Positions 10,384-21,432 of a stretch of DNA of 64,000 bases are shown here, piece by piece. The stretch is taken from positions 92,386,631 through 92,450,630 of the forward strand of contig CM035806.1 in assembly GCA_020466095.1 (NCBI GenBank). The letters are read 5' to 3'. The translations under genes and the position numbers were made by a program. This stretch comes from Chlorops oryzae (Eukaryota > Arthropoda > Insecta > Diptera > Chloropidae). Numbering within the stretch: the first letter of the stretch is position 1; the number at the start of each line of letters is the position of its first letter. Under the pieces are notes generated by a model, which saw only the letters and a list, made by a program, of their open reading frames with translations, did not search any database and had not been told where the DNA came from.

Positions 10384-13300
10384 CTCAGCAATACCCACAA
10401 AACTAACACAAACGCATCAAATCCTAAGCATGAATCTCAAATTCAATAACTACATAACTGTCAAAACTTCCTTTAATAAATCAGAAAATATTTTTTTACT
10501 AGACACTGGTTCTGACATCAGCCTCATAAAACAAAACAGTATAAAAAATTCAATAATTAATCAAAATTCTACGTTTAATTTAACTGGAATTGGAGAAGGA
10601 ATAGTCACAACTTTAGGATATGTTCATGGTTCAATATTAATGAAAAATTACGATCTAGCTCATAACTTTCAAGTAGTTCAAAATGATTTTCAAATACATT
10701 GTGACGGTATCATTGGCCTTGACTTCATAAAAAAATACAACTGCATACTTGATTACAATAATTTCAATAGTTTTCTCGTTATTAGACCAAGCTTTTCCCA
10801 TACACATGAATCTTTACAAATTTTAGATGCACCAAAACTATATTCAATAAGCCTACCTGCTCGATCTGAAGTCATACGAAAAATATTTATAAAATTTCCA
10901 GAAGATGAATTTTTAATACCAAATCAAGAAATTTCAACAGGCATCTACATTTCCAATACAATAGTTACAATAAAAATACCTACGTTCGCATACTAAATAC
11001 AACAAATAATAACATTTTATTAGAAAATTTTTCCATTAAAGCAGAAAGTCTTGAAAACTACCAAACAATAAAATTTAACCCTACATCAAACGATCAAGAG
11101 CGAAATAATACCATTCTTTCTAAAATATCAAACAACTGTCCAATTCAATTTAGAGAAAACTTTCAAAAACTTTGTTCATCATACACAGATGTCTTCGCTT
11201 TAGACACAGATAGTGTCACTTGCAATAACTTTTATAAACAAAAACTCAAATTAAATGATAAAAATGCAGTTAACATCAAAAATTACAGACTACCACATAC
11301 ATATAAACCTGAAATCGAACGACATATAGATAAACTCAATCAAAGATAATATTGTTGAGCCATCTGCCTCCGAATATAACAGCCCAATTCTCCTAGTACC
11401 CAAAAAGTCATTACCCGGCAATGCAGAAAAACGTTGGAGATTAGTAATCGATTATAGGCAACTTAATAAAAAACTAGTCGCCGATAAATTCCCACTACCA
11501 AGAATCGATGACATTTTAGATCAACTAGGAAGAGCAAAATATTTTTCATGCCTAGACCTTATATCAGGTTTTCACCAAATAGAATTGCATGAAGCCTTTA
11601 GAGACTTAACATCATTTTCAAGCCCAACAGGTTCCTACAGATTAAAAGACTACCATATGGTTTAAAAATAGCACCAAACTCATTCCAACGAATGATGTCA
11701 CTTGCATTCTCAGGCTTAGGCCCAAATAGAGCATTCGTCTATATGGATGACCTTATAGTAATAGGATGTACTGAAAACCATATGATTGAAAACCTTAAAT
11801 TAATTTTTGAAATATGCAGGAAAACTACTTTAAAATTAGACCCCAATAAATGCAATTTTTTTAACCATGAAGTCACCTTCTTAGGACACAAATGTACGGA
11901 TACAGGAATGCTTACAGGTGACACAAAATTCGAGAAAATCCTAAATTACCCACAAGCAACTAATGCAGACGAAACACGTAGATTCGTAGCTTTTGTAAAT
12001 TATTATAGAAGATTTATTCCAAATTTTTCATCTTACTCTATTCATTTAACACGTTTGACAAGGAAGAAAACAGAATTCATCTGGTCAAAGGAAAGCGAAA
12101 ACTCATTTAATTATTTTAAAAACTCACTACTAAAGCCCCAAGTATAACAATATCCAAATTTCGATAAACCATTTTGTATAACAACCGATGCAAGTAAAAT
12201 TGCATGTGGAGCAGTCTTAAGTCAGGAATATAACGGTACACAATTACCAAAAGCTTTCGCATCGCGCACATTCACAAAAGGCGAAAGTAACAAATCAGTT
12301 ATTGAACAAGAGCTTACCGCCATACATTGGGTAGTCAACTTCTTTAAACCATATATTTATGGAACTAAATTCCTTATAAAAAGCGACCATAAGCCTTTAA
12401 CATACCTATTTTCACTCAAAAATCCTTCTTCAAAACTAACTCGAATGCGTCTGGATCTTGAAGAATTTGATTTTGTTATCGAATATATAAAAGGCAAAGA
12501 TAACTGTGGAGCTGACGCGTTATCACGTCTTGATTTCGGGCAAATTAAACAAATAACCAACGACGCTACCCACATTAATCAAATAGTAACAAGATCAAAA
12601 TTGAAACCAATTCTAACAAAATCAGAAAAGCCTAACAATTCAAAAGATATTTTTCAAAATGTATATGAAACAATACAGCATGCACAAATAAATAAATTGC
12701 CTTACATGAGATATGACAAAAGCGCACAAATCTTGAAAACTTTTAAAGGAAAAATAAAACTTATAGAAACAAATTTAAAAGATTTAATCTCTCTAGAGAA
12801 ATTATTTCCTAGACTTGAAAAATTAGTCGACAATTTAAACTTTAAAAAATTACGGTTATCTTTAAACGATGAACTATTTAATATAGTACGTGTACACGAA
12901 TTCAAGGAAAAAGGCAACATTCATTTGAAAAATATCACAATTTTTTTCACACCAATTCGCGAAACAATTAAGAGTAAAAACAGAAAACTAGAAAATCTTA
13001 ACACTTTCCATAATGATCCAATCCTAGGCGGACATTGCGGAATTAATAAACTATTAACAAAAATAAAACATAACTACATTTGGCAAAACCTAAATCAAGA
13101 CGTTCGAAAATTTGTTAAAAATTGCGAAAAATGCAAATTAAACAAACCAGGAAAAAACTTTAAAGAGCCATTATTCAAAACACAAACACCTGAAAACCCA
13201 TTTAACAAAATTCAAATTGACACAATCGGTCCCTTACCGACCTCAATACACGGAAACGCATATGGCATAACGATAGTGTGCGAATTAACAAAATACTTAA

Positions 13301-14007
13301 TAGCCATACCCGTTCCAGATAAATCTGCCAAAACAATAGCTAAAGCAATAGTTGAACATTGTATCTTAATTTATGGACCAATTAACGAAATACTTACAGA
13401 CTCATGTACCGAATATAAAAATCAAATAATTTTAGAACTTTGCAAATTACTCAATATAAAACAGTTAAATTCAACCCCATACCATCACCAAACACTCAGT
13501 ATGGTGGAACAAAGTCATAGAACCTTTAATGAGTATATTAGGTCATACTTATCTCCTGAAAAACCCGATTGGGACGATTGGTTGAAGTATTTTGCTTATT
13601 GCTTCAACACAACACCGTCCTCGACTCATGGCTATACACCATTCGAATTAGTTTACGGCAAAACACCTAGACCGTTTAACTTTCTAAATGGAACAACTGA
13701 TCCTGTCTATAATTTCGATAATTACGTCAAAGAATTTAAATTTAGGTTGCAAGAGGCCCAAAAGCGAGCCTTTAAATTAATCGAAAATGCCAAGATTCAA
13801 TCAAAAACAAACTATGACAAAAAGGCAATACCTCAAAATATTCAAGTCAAAGATAAGATCTACCTCCGTGACGAATCCAGTCACAACTTGGAAAATATTT
13901 TCAAAGGCCCATATGAAGTTACTGAAATTGATAATAGAGGAAATTGCAAAATAAAAATAGGCAATAAATTTCCCATTGTACATAAAAATAGATTAAAATT
14001 ACAATAA
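10292..14007 (+). pseudogene. pol of gypsy copy 1 (protease-RT-RNase H-integrase), broken
   Basis: The order is protease with LLDTGSDISL near 10496 and an IIGLDF segment; reverse transcriptase with the DYRQL block near 11450 and the YMDD catalytic box near 11742; RNase H with TTDAS near 12182; and integrase with an HHCC finger (HNDP... CEKC, 13010-13130). The integrase catalytic core has QIDTIG, then TDSCTEY and MVEQSHR. The frame is interrupted near 10982, near 11345 and near 11642 by one-base changes, and by an in-frame TAA at 12145-12147. From 12445 to 14007 it is open for 520 residues. Protease is in the +1 frame relative to gag, unlike the usual -1, probably because of an indel. Confidence 0.88.
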
Positions 14008-14545
14008 AAATTTATTACTGTTAAACTGCTGCGCATCATCTTAATAAATAATTAGTTTAATCGTCAATTAATAAATTTACCTCAATATATGAAAATTTCA
14101 AAATATTCCTTTATTAGATTTATCAATTTAAATTAATAAATGAATTATAAATACATCTTAGAAAAAAAACTAATATTTTAATTTTACATTTGTAAGATAA
14201 ATACTTTTACTTTATACCTTAACATTATTTTTTATTTTTTTTTTTTTTTTAAACGTTTTATTATTTATTGTATCACTCCTGTAAAGTAGGAGTCTAGCAA
14301 TAAGTTTCAAAATCTTACGCCTAGTTTAACAAAACTACAGATCACAAAGCATTTCCTTAATTTCGAAAAGTTTATGAGTCGCAAGTTTTTATCAATAGCG
14401 GGCCTCAGGTAACGTTAACTAGGCTTAACTGATGTGTGAAGGAGCACGCGAAATATTTCCGGTGTTTTCCTCTAGGGTAAACGATTTAAGCAGCTAGGAG
14501 AGCTGATTTGTTACAACCGCATATATGCATACAGGAAGCGCGTAG
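14008..14545 (+). other. AT-rich 3' untranslated region of gypsy copy 1
   Basis: There is no ORF. It contains A and T runs and is followed by the tandem repeats. No envelope gene lies between integrase and the 3' LTR. Confidence 0.6.
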
Positions 14546-14862
14546 CTGTTTTGACGTTGATTGCATGGAGAAATGCATTGGGTGCTAGGAGCACCAGCAG
14601 AGATACCGATAAGCTAAAAGAGCTGTTTTGACGTTGGATTGCATGGAGAAATGCATTGGGTACTAGGAGCACCCACCGAGATACCGATAAGCTAAAAGAG
14701 CTGTTTTGACGTTGGATTGCATGGAGAAATGCATTGGGTACTAGGAGCACCCACCGAGATACCGATAAGCTAAAAGAGCTGTTTTGGCGTGGATTGCATG
14801 GAGAAATGCATTGGGAACTAGGAGCACCCACCGAGATACCGATCAGCTGTTTTGACGGACGT
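14546..14862 (+). repeat. tandem repeat, period about 78 bp, in gypsy copy 1 3' UTR
   Basis: The segment agctgttttgacgttg recurs at about 14545, 14621, 14699, 14777 and (degenerate) 14846, each followed by gcatggagaaatgcattggg and a block gagcacccaccgagatacc. About four copies are present, the last partial. They create frames on both strands that look like repeated proteins but are not genes. Confidence 0.85.
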
Positions 14863-15073
14863 GCATGGAATGCACCAAGAAACGCGTGTCGATCTGCTAG
14901 GGAAGCAGAGTTGATGGATGTGCATGGAAATCTCCTGCTGTAGAAGAATGATTTGAAATCGCTGGTCGATCATTCCTTTTTAATCTCGAAGAGTTCGATA
15001 TGTTCGACAGTCCACGCGCAAGTGGATTTAACATTATAAAATTATGAAAAATCTCTATTCTAAAGATTTTTCA

Positions 15074-15087
15074 TAAAAGAGGGAAGG
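15074..15087 (+). promoter_or_regulatory. polypurine tract of gypsy copy 1
   Basis: aaaagagggaagg lies directly before the 3' LTR start at 15088 and would prime plus-strand synthesis. Confidence 0.7.
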
Positions 15088-15825
15088 TGTTGCATGAATA
15101 TGACACATAAGCGCCTTAGCGCCCTAAATCGCCGTAGCGCCTTAAATCTCAATTCACATACCGACCCTGCACGGTTAATTTACGTTACGGCCCTGTATGC
15201 CTGAAAGCATATGTAACAAGACACTTCGAGAAAAGCACTTATAGCATTGAACGGAACGAAGGCCAAAACTTCAAATGAAAGCCAACGGAATGTAACCAAA
15301 CACTTCGAGCAATGCACTTATAGCATTGAAAGAAGTGAAGGTCAAAACATCAAACGCAGGCAACTGCACTTAACATCAAACGCAGGCAACTAAACACATG
15401 CAATGCATGAGCCGATACTGTGTTATGACAGAATTCCAATATTGAATCAATTGGGCATAACCCACAATTGGTCATTCGACACTTCTCAAATGTCAGCCAA
15501 ATTCTGTGCGGAATTTCTCCTCTTTTGAATCAGCATTTATAAATACATAAGATATATATATATCATTACATAACATTTACATATACATACCATTTATATA
15601 TACATAACATTTCTCCTCTCTTGGAATAAGTATAAAAGAAATTAGGATGTTTAAGGAAAGAACAATTGGAGTTTCATCGTCTGCAAGGTTTGAACGACTG
15701 ATTCTGGCTTCGGCTGAATACGGTCCTACCTTAAAATAAAAGATTTTAAACCAAATAAAAGTCTAATTATTATTTGGAAGACGCTGGGATGAAAGTATCC
15801 CTAATTTTTATATCCACATATTACA
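15088..15825 (+). repeat. 3' LTR of gypsy copy 1
   Basis: Starts tgttgcatgaatatgac, ends ccacatattaca, and is followed by the target duplicate ctat. It differs from the 5' LTR by scattered substitutions and a short indel in the tatata tract near 15560. Confidence 0.93.
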
Positions 15826-16403
15826 CTATTACTTATTCTTATATTATGATGAAGCATGAGCATCATCATCATAGTGGTGCCTATATAGTGCGAGTGATCA
15901 GTTTTGGTTCAACACTCGCACTATAGCATACATGGCATCTATTAGGTATACTACACACTAAGATTGGCTACCTCAGTAGTGTAGTATTTCGGCATTCGTG
16001 AATGAGGGGACATTCATCGAATGCCGATTTGAATATGCGCAATATAGCGCATACATGGCAATCTGCTATGTGTTATGTGTACACACTGAGATTGGTAACT
16101 TCAGTAGTGTATTCTTTCCGCATTCGTGAATGAGCGGACATTCATCGAATGCCGAGTTGAATGACATTGATATGTTGAAAAAGTGTATGGGGAATTGCAC
16201 ACCCCCAACATTTTGACGACTATCATTGAAACATTTAAGAGTCTCTATATAGTGCGAGTGATCAGTTTTGGTTCGACACTCGCAATATAGCGCATAAATG
16301 GCATCTGCTATGTGTTATGTGTACACACTGAGATTGGTAACCTCAGTAGTGTATTATTTCGGCATTCGTGAATGAGCGGACATTCATCGAATGCCGATTT
16401 GAA
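15826..16403 (+). repeat. rDNA-spacer-like tandem repeats, block A
   Basis: About three units of roughly 150-190 bp share tctatatagtgcgagtg, then cactcgcaatatagcgcat, then ctcagtagtgtat and an inverted pair cggcattcg / cgaatgccg. The units vary in length. The block is interrupted by the mini-me-like element and continues at 17917. Its position directly upstream of the ITS1-5.8S-2S-28S block makes intergenic spacer the best explanation. The repeated tatata core could be a duplicated RNA polymerase I promoter, which is inference. Confidence 0.6.
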
Positions 16404-17916
16404 CAAGTAAGGGTGTTATAGTCAGGCGAGCCTGACAATAGAATACCCGACACATACACACATTTTCAAATAGTTTTTCATATCAAGAGTTATGCTGGGT
16501 TCATGCTTAGCCCTAAAAGCGCTTTTAGCGCATTTAGCTCTTAACGCGACTTTAAATGTGCTTTTAGCCATACAAAATTTGAAAGCTTAATGCAAGTAAA
16601 AGCAACTTCAATGTAGCATTAAGGCGAACGCAACTCTGCTAACTTCGAAAAATCTCATGTTTCGAACTATTTGACAGTACGAATATACGGCAGCACTGCT
16701 GGTTTGTTTACGTTTTTGCTGGTTTGTTTACGTTTTCCAGTCGTCACGCACAAGTTCTATTCCTAGTTAATAGTCTAATGTTTATGTAGTTCATTACACA
16801 ATTTTGCACACCTTTGTATAAAGCGAGCAGTTGCAAAAAACTGGCACGCTTTTTGTTTATAGCACATATCGATGTGTTTAATTGTTCAATTTTGTTTAAA
16901 TTGAACAGAATGGACAGGTATATCTGCACAATAAATAAAATGAATTTCAGCCGACGCATTTCGATTTCTTTTTCATCAAATTAAAACAGGACAGTTGTTT
17001 TGTAAGTCGAGAACATATGTTGTGTGTAAAAGCACATTTACTTAATGCGGCACTATGAACACTCTTCGAAAAATCGCTTTTCGAAAACCGTAAATGCGCT
17101 TTTAGGGCTAAGCATGAACATAGCATTATTTAAGACCATAAAGGGCCCCATATACCGACTTTTGATAGATTTCTTTATGAAAACTGCCCCTTTGCCACGC
17201 CCACTTTTCCAATTTCTTTAAAACTATAATCAGAGGCTTAAATATACGCTCAAATTTTAAGTTTCATTAAAATATTTCAAAAAAGTCCGATTTAAAGGCA
17301 GGTTTGGGATTTTTGTGCCAGACCCTAGTACTGGAGGTACCCTTAATAAAGGACCGACCAAGGAAATTTTTTTGGAGGATGTTTATTGCTACAAACGAAG
17401 CATTAGTGCCAAATTTCGTTCAAGTCCCATTTGAATTTCGGTTGTACGAGACATTTTTCAAAAACCGCCCTTCTGCCACGCCCACTTTTTCAATTTTTGC
17501 AAATAATACTACTGGCCTTTAAATATGATCAAATATCAAATTTTATCAAAATATCATGAAGGACTTCGATTTTAGAGCAGTTTTTGTGATTTTCGTAAAA
17601 GACCCTAGTACTGGAGGTACCCCTAAAATTGGTCCGATCGGGTCCATTCTCGAACTTGTTCTTACTCATGTCCTTGTTAGTACGCATACCAAATTTCTTC
17701 AAGATAGCTCAACTCCTTCGATAAGAAAACTGTATACAAACAAACGGACAGACAGACGGACAGACGGACAGACAGACGGACATGTATAAATCGAATCTCC
17801 TGGTGACGCTGATCATTTCTATATACATTTTGTATAGTCTATCTCGACTGGTTCTGGGTGTTACACACAACCCAACAAACGCAATATACCCTCGACACAG
17901 AGTGTGTCGGGTATAA
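16404..17916 (+). mobile_element. mini-me/DINE-like (Helitron-related) non-autonomous element
   Basis: The element begins caagtaagggtgttatagtc with a GTCAGGCGAGCCTGAC palindrome. Its 3' part has the ggacagac-type microsatellite at 17753-17780, a conserved block gctgatcatttctatatac, and a terminal hairpin cctcgacacag/tgtgtcggg. This order matches mini-me/DINE-type elements of flies. The interrupted spacer repeat reads gatttgaA before and Tgactatcattg after, so insertion was between A and T with no target duplication, as for Helitrons. Two internal copies of a roughly 300-bp segment share gaccctagtactggaggtac (near 17320 and 17601). It has no protein-coding gene. Confidence 0.65.
16493..17125. 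mobile_element. MITE with 30-bp inverted ends nested in the mini-me-like element
   Basis: The inverted ends share gttcatgcttagccctaaa on the left and its reverse complement at about 17099-17117 on the right, with tgct/agca tips. TTA is present on both sides (16490-16492 and 17126-17128). A TTA duplication fits a PIF/Harbinger-derived MITE. It is 633 bp long with no coding capacity seen. Confidence 0.75.
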
Positions 17917-18445
17917 TGACTATCATTGAAACATTCAATGGTCTATATAGTGCGAGTGTTCAGTTTTGGTTAGACACTCGCAATATAGCGCATACATGGC
18001 ATCTGCTATGTGTTATGTGTACACACTGAGATTGGTAACCTCAGTAGTGTATTATTTCGGCATTCGTGAATGAGCGGACATTCATCGAATGCCGATTTGA
18101 ATGACTATCATTGAAACATTGAATGGTCTATATAGCGCTTGTGTTCAGTTTTGGTTAGACACTCGCAATATAGCGCATACATGGCATCTGCTATGTGTTA
18201 TGTGTACACACTGAGATTGGTAACCTCAGTAGTGTATTACTTCGGCATTCGTGAATGAGCCGATTTGAATGACTATCATTGAAACATTCAATGGTCTATA
18301 TAGTGCGAGTGTTCAGTTTAGATTAGACACTCGCAATATAGCGCATCAGCTATGTGTTATGTGTACACACTGAGATTGGTAACGTCAGTAGTGCATTCTT
18401 TCGGCATTCGTGAATGAGCGGAGATTCATCGAATGCCGATTTCAA
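17917..18445 (+). repeat. rDNA-spacer-like tandem repeats, block B
   Basis: Three units start at about 17930, 18116 and 18290, each with gactatcattgaaacattc, tctatatag, actcgcaatatagcgcat and gtgtacacactgagattgg. The second unit has lost the gcggacattcatcgaat part. They continue block A after the inserted element. Confidence 0.7.
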
Positions 18446-19461
18446 TGGCGAAGACATTGAAAACTACATGGCATGATTAAACTGAGACCACCGGTAGATA
18501 TGGTTTGGTACTCGAAGTAAAAGAAAGATATACTACTACTACTACTATATCGGATTTATATTTAAACTGAGTACAATATAGAAAGAAAATGTAAGGAAAC
18601 CACATTTTCGAGTAAATATTGGCTCGATTGCAATACTCAGTGTTGGAATTCGCTCTATACTCATGTATACGATTGAAATTCGATATGAATTTGCTATAAC
18701 TGAGACGAAAAATATGAAAAGAAAATGTAAGGAAACCGCATTTTCGAGTACATATTGTCTCGATTGATGCAATATTCAGTGTAGGAAACTCGGTCTATAC
18801 TCATGTGTTATACGATTGAATGTCCGATATGAATTTGCTTCACACTTCAATATAAAGACCTTTTGGTCTTATTATTATTTTTCTGGCACTATATGAACAT
18901 TGTTCAAAGTAGACTTTTAAAGAGTTTTTGGTGGAAACTGTAAGTAACAAACTTTCGAAATGCGGGCAATCGGCAAAGTAAGAAGTTAGAAGAAAATAGT
19001 GGAAACTTAAAATGAAACTTTTTAATGTCGAAATGAATATTGTTTAAACTGAAAGCGCTCAATACGCTAAACTCAACGAGCGCCTTCGAAATTTGTAGGC
19101 AAAGATTATGAAAAGCACAATAATCTGAATAGCGTGCAAATATTGAAATTTTTAACTTCATATTAAATGAACAGAAGATAACGTTAATTTCATCGTTCTA
19201 AAAATGCATATTTAAAAAAAAGAATGGCGAGTCCTACAAATATATTTAAAATACTCTACTTATTAAGATTGAGTTCTTGATAAGTTATTTAATTTAATAC
19301 GAATTAGAGACATTCGCAACTGTGTGTATTGAATTTTTGAAAATTGAATCATAATGTATATATGATGTGTGTACCGCATTGTACGAAAGTGTGTGTTGTG
19401 TACACATATATTTCTATATTTATATGAATATTTTTGAAATTACTGAAAACAAAAATTTTAT
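18446..19461 (+). other. transcribed spacer-like region (ITS1-like), no 18S seen
   Basis: AT-rich sequence runs up to the 5.8S start. It holds a two-copy tandem repeat of about 136 bp (gaaaatgtaaggaaacc at about 18585 and 18721). None of the conserved 18S 3'-end sequence could be found here or further left. The part next to 5.8S is most simply ITS1; where spacer repeats end and ITS1 begins cannot be fixed by eye. Confidence 0.55.
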
Positions 19462-19584
19462 CACTCTAAACGGTGGATCACTCGGCTCATTGGTCGATGA
19501 AGAACGCAGCAAACTGTGCGTCATCGTGTGAACTGCAGGACACATGAACATCGACATTTCGAACGCATATCGCAGTCCATGCTA
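19462..19584 (+). rRNA. 5.8S rRNA, possibly non-functional copy
   Basis: The sequence matches fly 5.8S along its full length of about 123 nt: ctctaaacggtggatcactc, gatgaagaacgcagcaaac, gtgaactgcaggacacatg and the end near cgcagtccatgc. Differences from the usual dipteran sequence include aaac for aagc near position 9, cattggtcg for catgggtcg and a shortened 3' end, so this may be a decayed copy. It is followed by a 27-nt spacer and the 2S RNA. Confidence 0.92.
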
Positions 19585-19611
19585 TATGTGCTTTAATTAA
19601 TTTTGAAGTGC

Positions 19612-19641
19612 TGCTTGGACTACATATGGTTGAGGGTTGTA
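19612..19641 (+). rRNA. 2S rRNA
   Basis: All 30 nt, starting tgcttggactacatatgg, are identical as far as I can recall to the Drosophila 2S rRNA. This RNA is the 3' part of 5.8S in other animals and is cut out separately in flies. It pairs with 28S domain sequences in the large subunit. Confidence 0.95.
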
Positions 19642-20348
19642 AGACTATGCAGAATAAGCTGCTTGTATTTTAGTTTGTTATTTAAAATATTTAAGCGAAT
19701 GTTATGTTACTTGTATATATATGTAGTGCCCTACAAAGGAGAATTGTAATTTCACTCATTTAAGTCGTAATCAAGTTGCCCTGCAAAGTAGAATATTCCA
19801 ATCAAGTATGCTGAGAAGTGAAGGAAATTAATTTACTTTTTATGAAAATTCATTTCTAAAAAACAGTCTGATTCGAATAGTGATTCTGATTGTTATTCAG
19901 ATTAAAACGCGAATTCAAGCGAACATTATATAATAAATAAAATTTAGTCCAGCTGACTAAACAAAAATATTCTAGTGTGTTTGCCTACTATTAGTCCTGT
20001 GTTAGAGATCTTTCCTAGGTCCTTCCACTCGTCATCGATCCTCTCAAATCCTGATAGGTATCCTGTCAGTCGATAAAGTACTAAAGTACTAAATATATAC
20101 TAATATAAATGCCATAACATTAATGGATATAAAAAAGAACCTTTTGATAACGAATTATGTATTCTTTCAATATCTTTGTACATTTTTGTTAAAATGCAAG
20201 AGGAAGGTCTAGCATAAAATCGGTTTTATTCTAGAATTGCCTCTTCATACATAAACGGAAAGGTGCAAAGCAATTGTATTGAGAGATAAAATATAATTCA
20301 TATATGGGATCTTTTTTTTTATTTAAAATGATATGAAAATTTATTACA
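19642..20348 (+). other. ITS2
   Basis: AT-rich spacer of about 707 bp between the 2S RNA and the 28S start. It contains the paired motif ccctacaaagga / ccctgcaaagta (near 19730 and 19780). No gene is present. Confidence 0.8.
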
Positions 20349-20658
20349 CAACCTCAACTCATATGGGACTACCCCCTGAATTTAAGCATATTAATTAGGG
20401 GAGGAAAAGAAACTAACAAGGATTTTCTGAGTAGCGGCGAGCGAAAAGAAAACAGCTCAGCACTAAGTCACTTTGTCTTAATGGCAAATGTGAGATGCAG
20501 TGTATGGTATATCTAACAATCTAGTATGAGAAATTAATGATTTAAGTCCTTCTTAAATGAGGCCATTCACCCAAAGAGGGTGCAAGGCCCGTATAACGTT
20601 AATGATTACTAGAAGATATTTTCGAAGAATCGTGTTGCTTGATAGTGCAGCACTAAGT
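20349..20658 (+). pseudogene. 5' fragment of 28S rRNA gene, truncated
   Basis: Begins caacctcaactcatatggg and continues through cccctgaatttaagcat, ttaattaggggaggaaaag, tagcggcgagcgaaaagaa and gtgttgcttgatagtgcagc. Homology stops after cactaagt, where intact 28S would continue with gggtggtaaactcc. Satellite sequence takes over at once. Only about 310 bp of a gene of some 4 kb remain, so it cannot give functional 28S. Confidence 0.93.
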
Positions 20659-20838
20659 AGGTTTTCAATTTTAGTTTTCACATTTTACTTTCCTAATATT
20701 AGTTTCTTAATTTAAGATTTGAATTTTCGTTTTTAATTTTATTTTCTGAATTTAAGTTTTACACTTTAAGGTTTTAATTTTAGTTTCTGAACTTTAGTTT
20801 TTGAATTTTAGGTTTAAAATTTTAGTTTCTGAATATTA

Positions 20839-21432
20839 GAGCCAATTTTACCAAAGGCATTTAATTTTAATCACCCATTGGCTATTAACTACGGATTTAA
20901 TTTTTATCCCATTTCACCACATCCAAAATTCAATAACGCGGAATTACGGCAGCACCTTTTTTTTATTGCAACACCGTCGTTATCAGCTGATTACAAGCAA
21001 AATAAATGAATGAAAAATGACAATATAATACCCATCAAGGATTTCCATAAACTTATTACAAAGGTGCTTTTTACAAATATGTTTCCAAGTAGCTTTCCAA
21101 ATTCTTTCCCAGCATTTGTGTTCTGTCAAATTTTCAAGCATTTCGCAAATGTGTCTGAAAATATCAAGTAGTTCAAAAGTCCAACTAAAATAGAATAAGC
21201 GAAAATTTTTTGATATATTTAAGTAGGGTAAATGTTTGCTGGGTAACTCTTCAAAAAGATAATTTTTCTTCTGAAATCAGCTGTTTCCATTAGGAATGCA
21301 CAGGGCTGCATAAACTTCATTTAAGTATCCGATATGGCACATTTAAGTACGAGCTGCCATTTAGGATGGTGACAATGAAAATCGGTGATTAAACGACCAT
21401 TCGTATTTAAATACGCTTGGTGAAATTGGCTC
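20839..21432. mobile_element. MITE (PIF/Harbinger-like) inside the satellite
   Basis: The unique 594-bp sequence has inverted ends gagccaattttacca and tggtgaaattggctc, flanked by TTA at 20836-20838 and 21433-21435. The interior is non-repetitive and contains no ORF. The 3-bp TTA duplication suggests a PIF/Harbinger derivative. Confidence 0.8.

Larger units (their letters stand above)
7397..15825 (+). mobile_element. complete Ty3/gypsy (412/mdg1-like) LTR retrotransposon, copy 1
   Basis: Two long direct repeats (7397-8139 and 15088-15825) bound the element, and ctat is duplicated at 7393-7396 and 15826-15829. A primer binding site follows the 5' LTR at 8140 and a purine tract precedes the 3' LTR. 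Inside are three small 5' ORFs, gag with an Arg/Gly-rich tail, and protease, reverse transcriptase, RNase H and integrase in gypsy order; no envelope is seen. The 4-bp duplication, PBS beginning tggcga and RGG-rich gag fit the 412/mdg1 group. Several frameshifts and one in-frame stop inactivate pol. The LTRs differ at a modest number of positions and indels, so the insertion is not very recent. Confidence 0.92.

Noticed and set aside
14511..14831. Minus-strand ORF with an apparently repeated protein (SLSVSRWVLLVPNAFLHAI repeats)
   Set aside because: It is produced by the 78-bp DNA repeat, whose period is divisible by three, in the 3' UTR of the gypsy element; no start context or family.
16744..16959. 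Minus-strand 71-codon ORF
   Set aside because: It falls in the middle of a MITE, has no recognisable domain, and length is expected by chance in AT-rich DNA.
17556..17789. 77-codon ORF with Arg/Thr/Asp repeats
   Set aside because: Its end is the ggacagac microsatellite of the mini-me-like element; not a gene.
20349..20658. Functional 28S gene
   Set aside because: Only the first 310 bp are present before the satellite begins.
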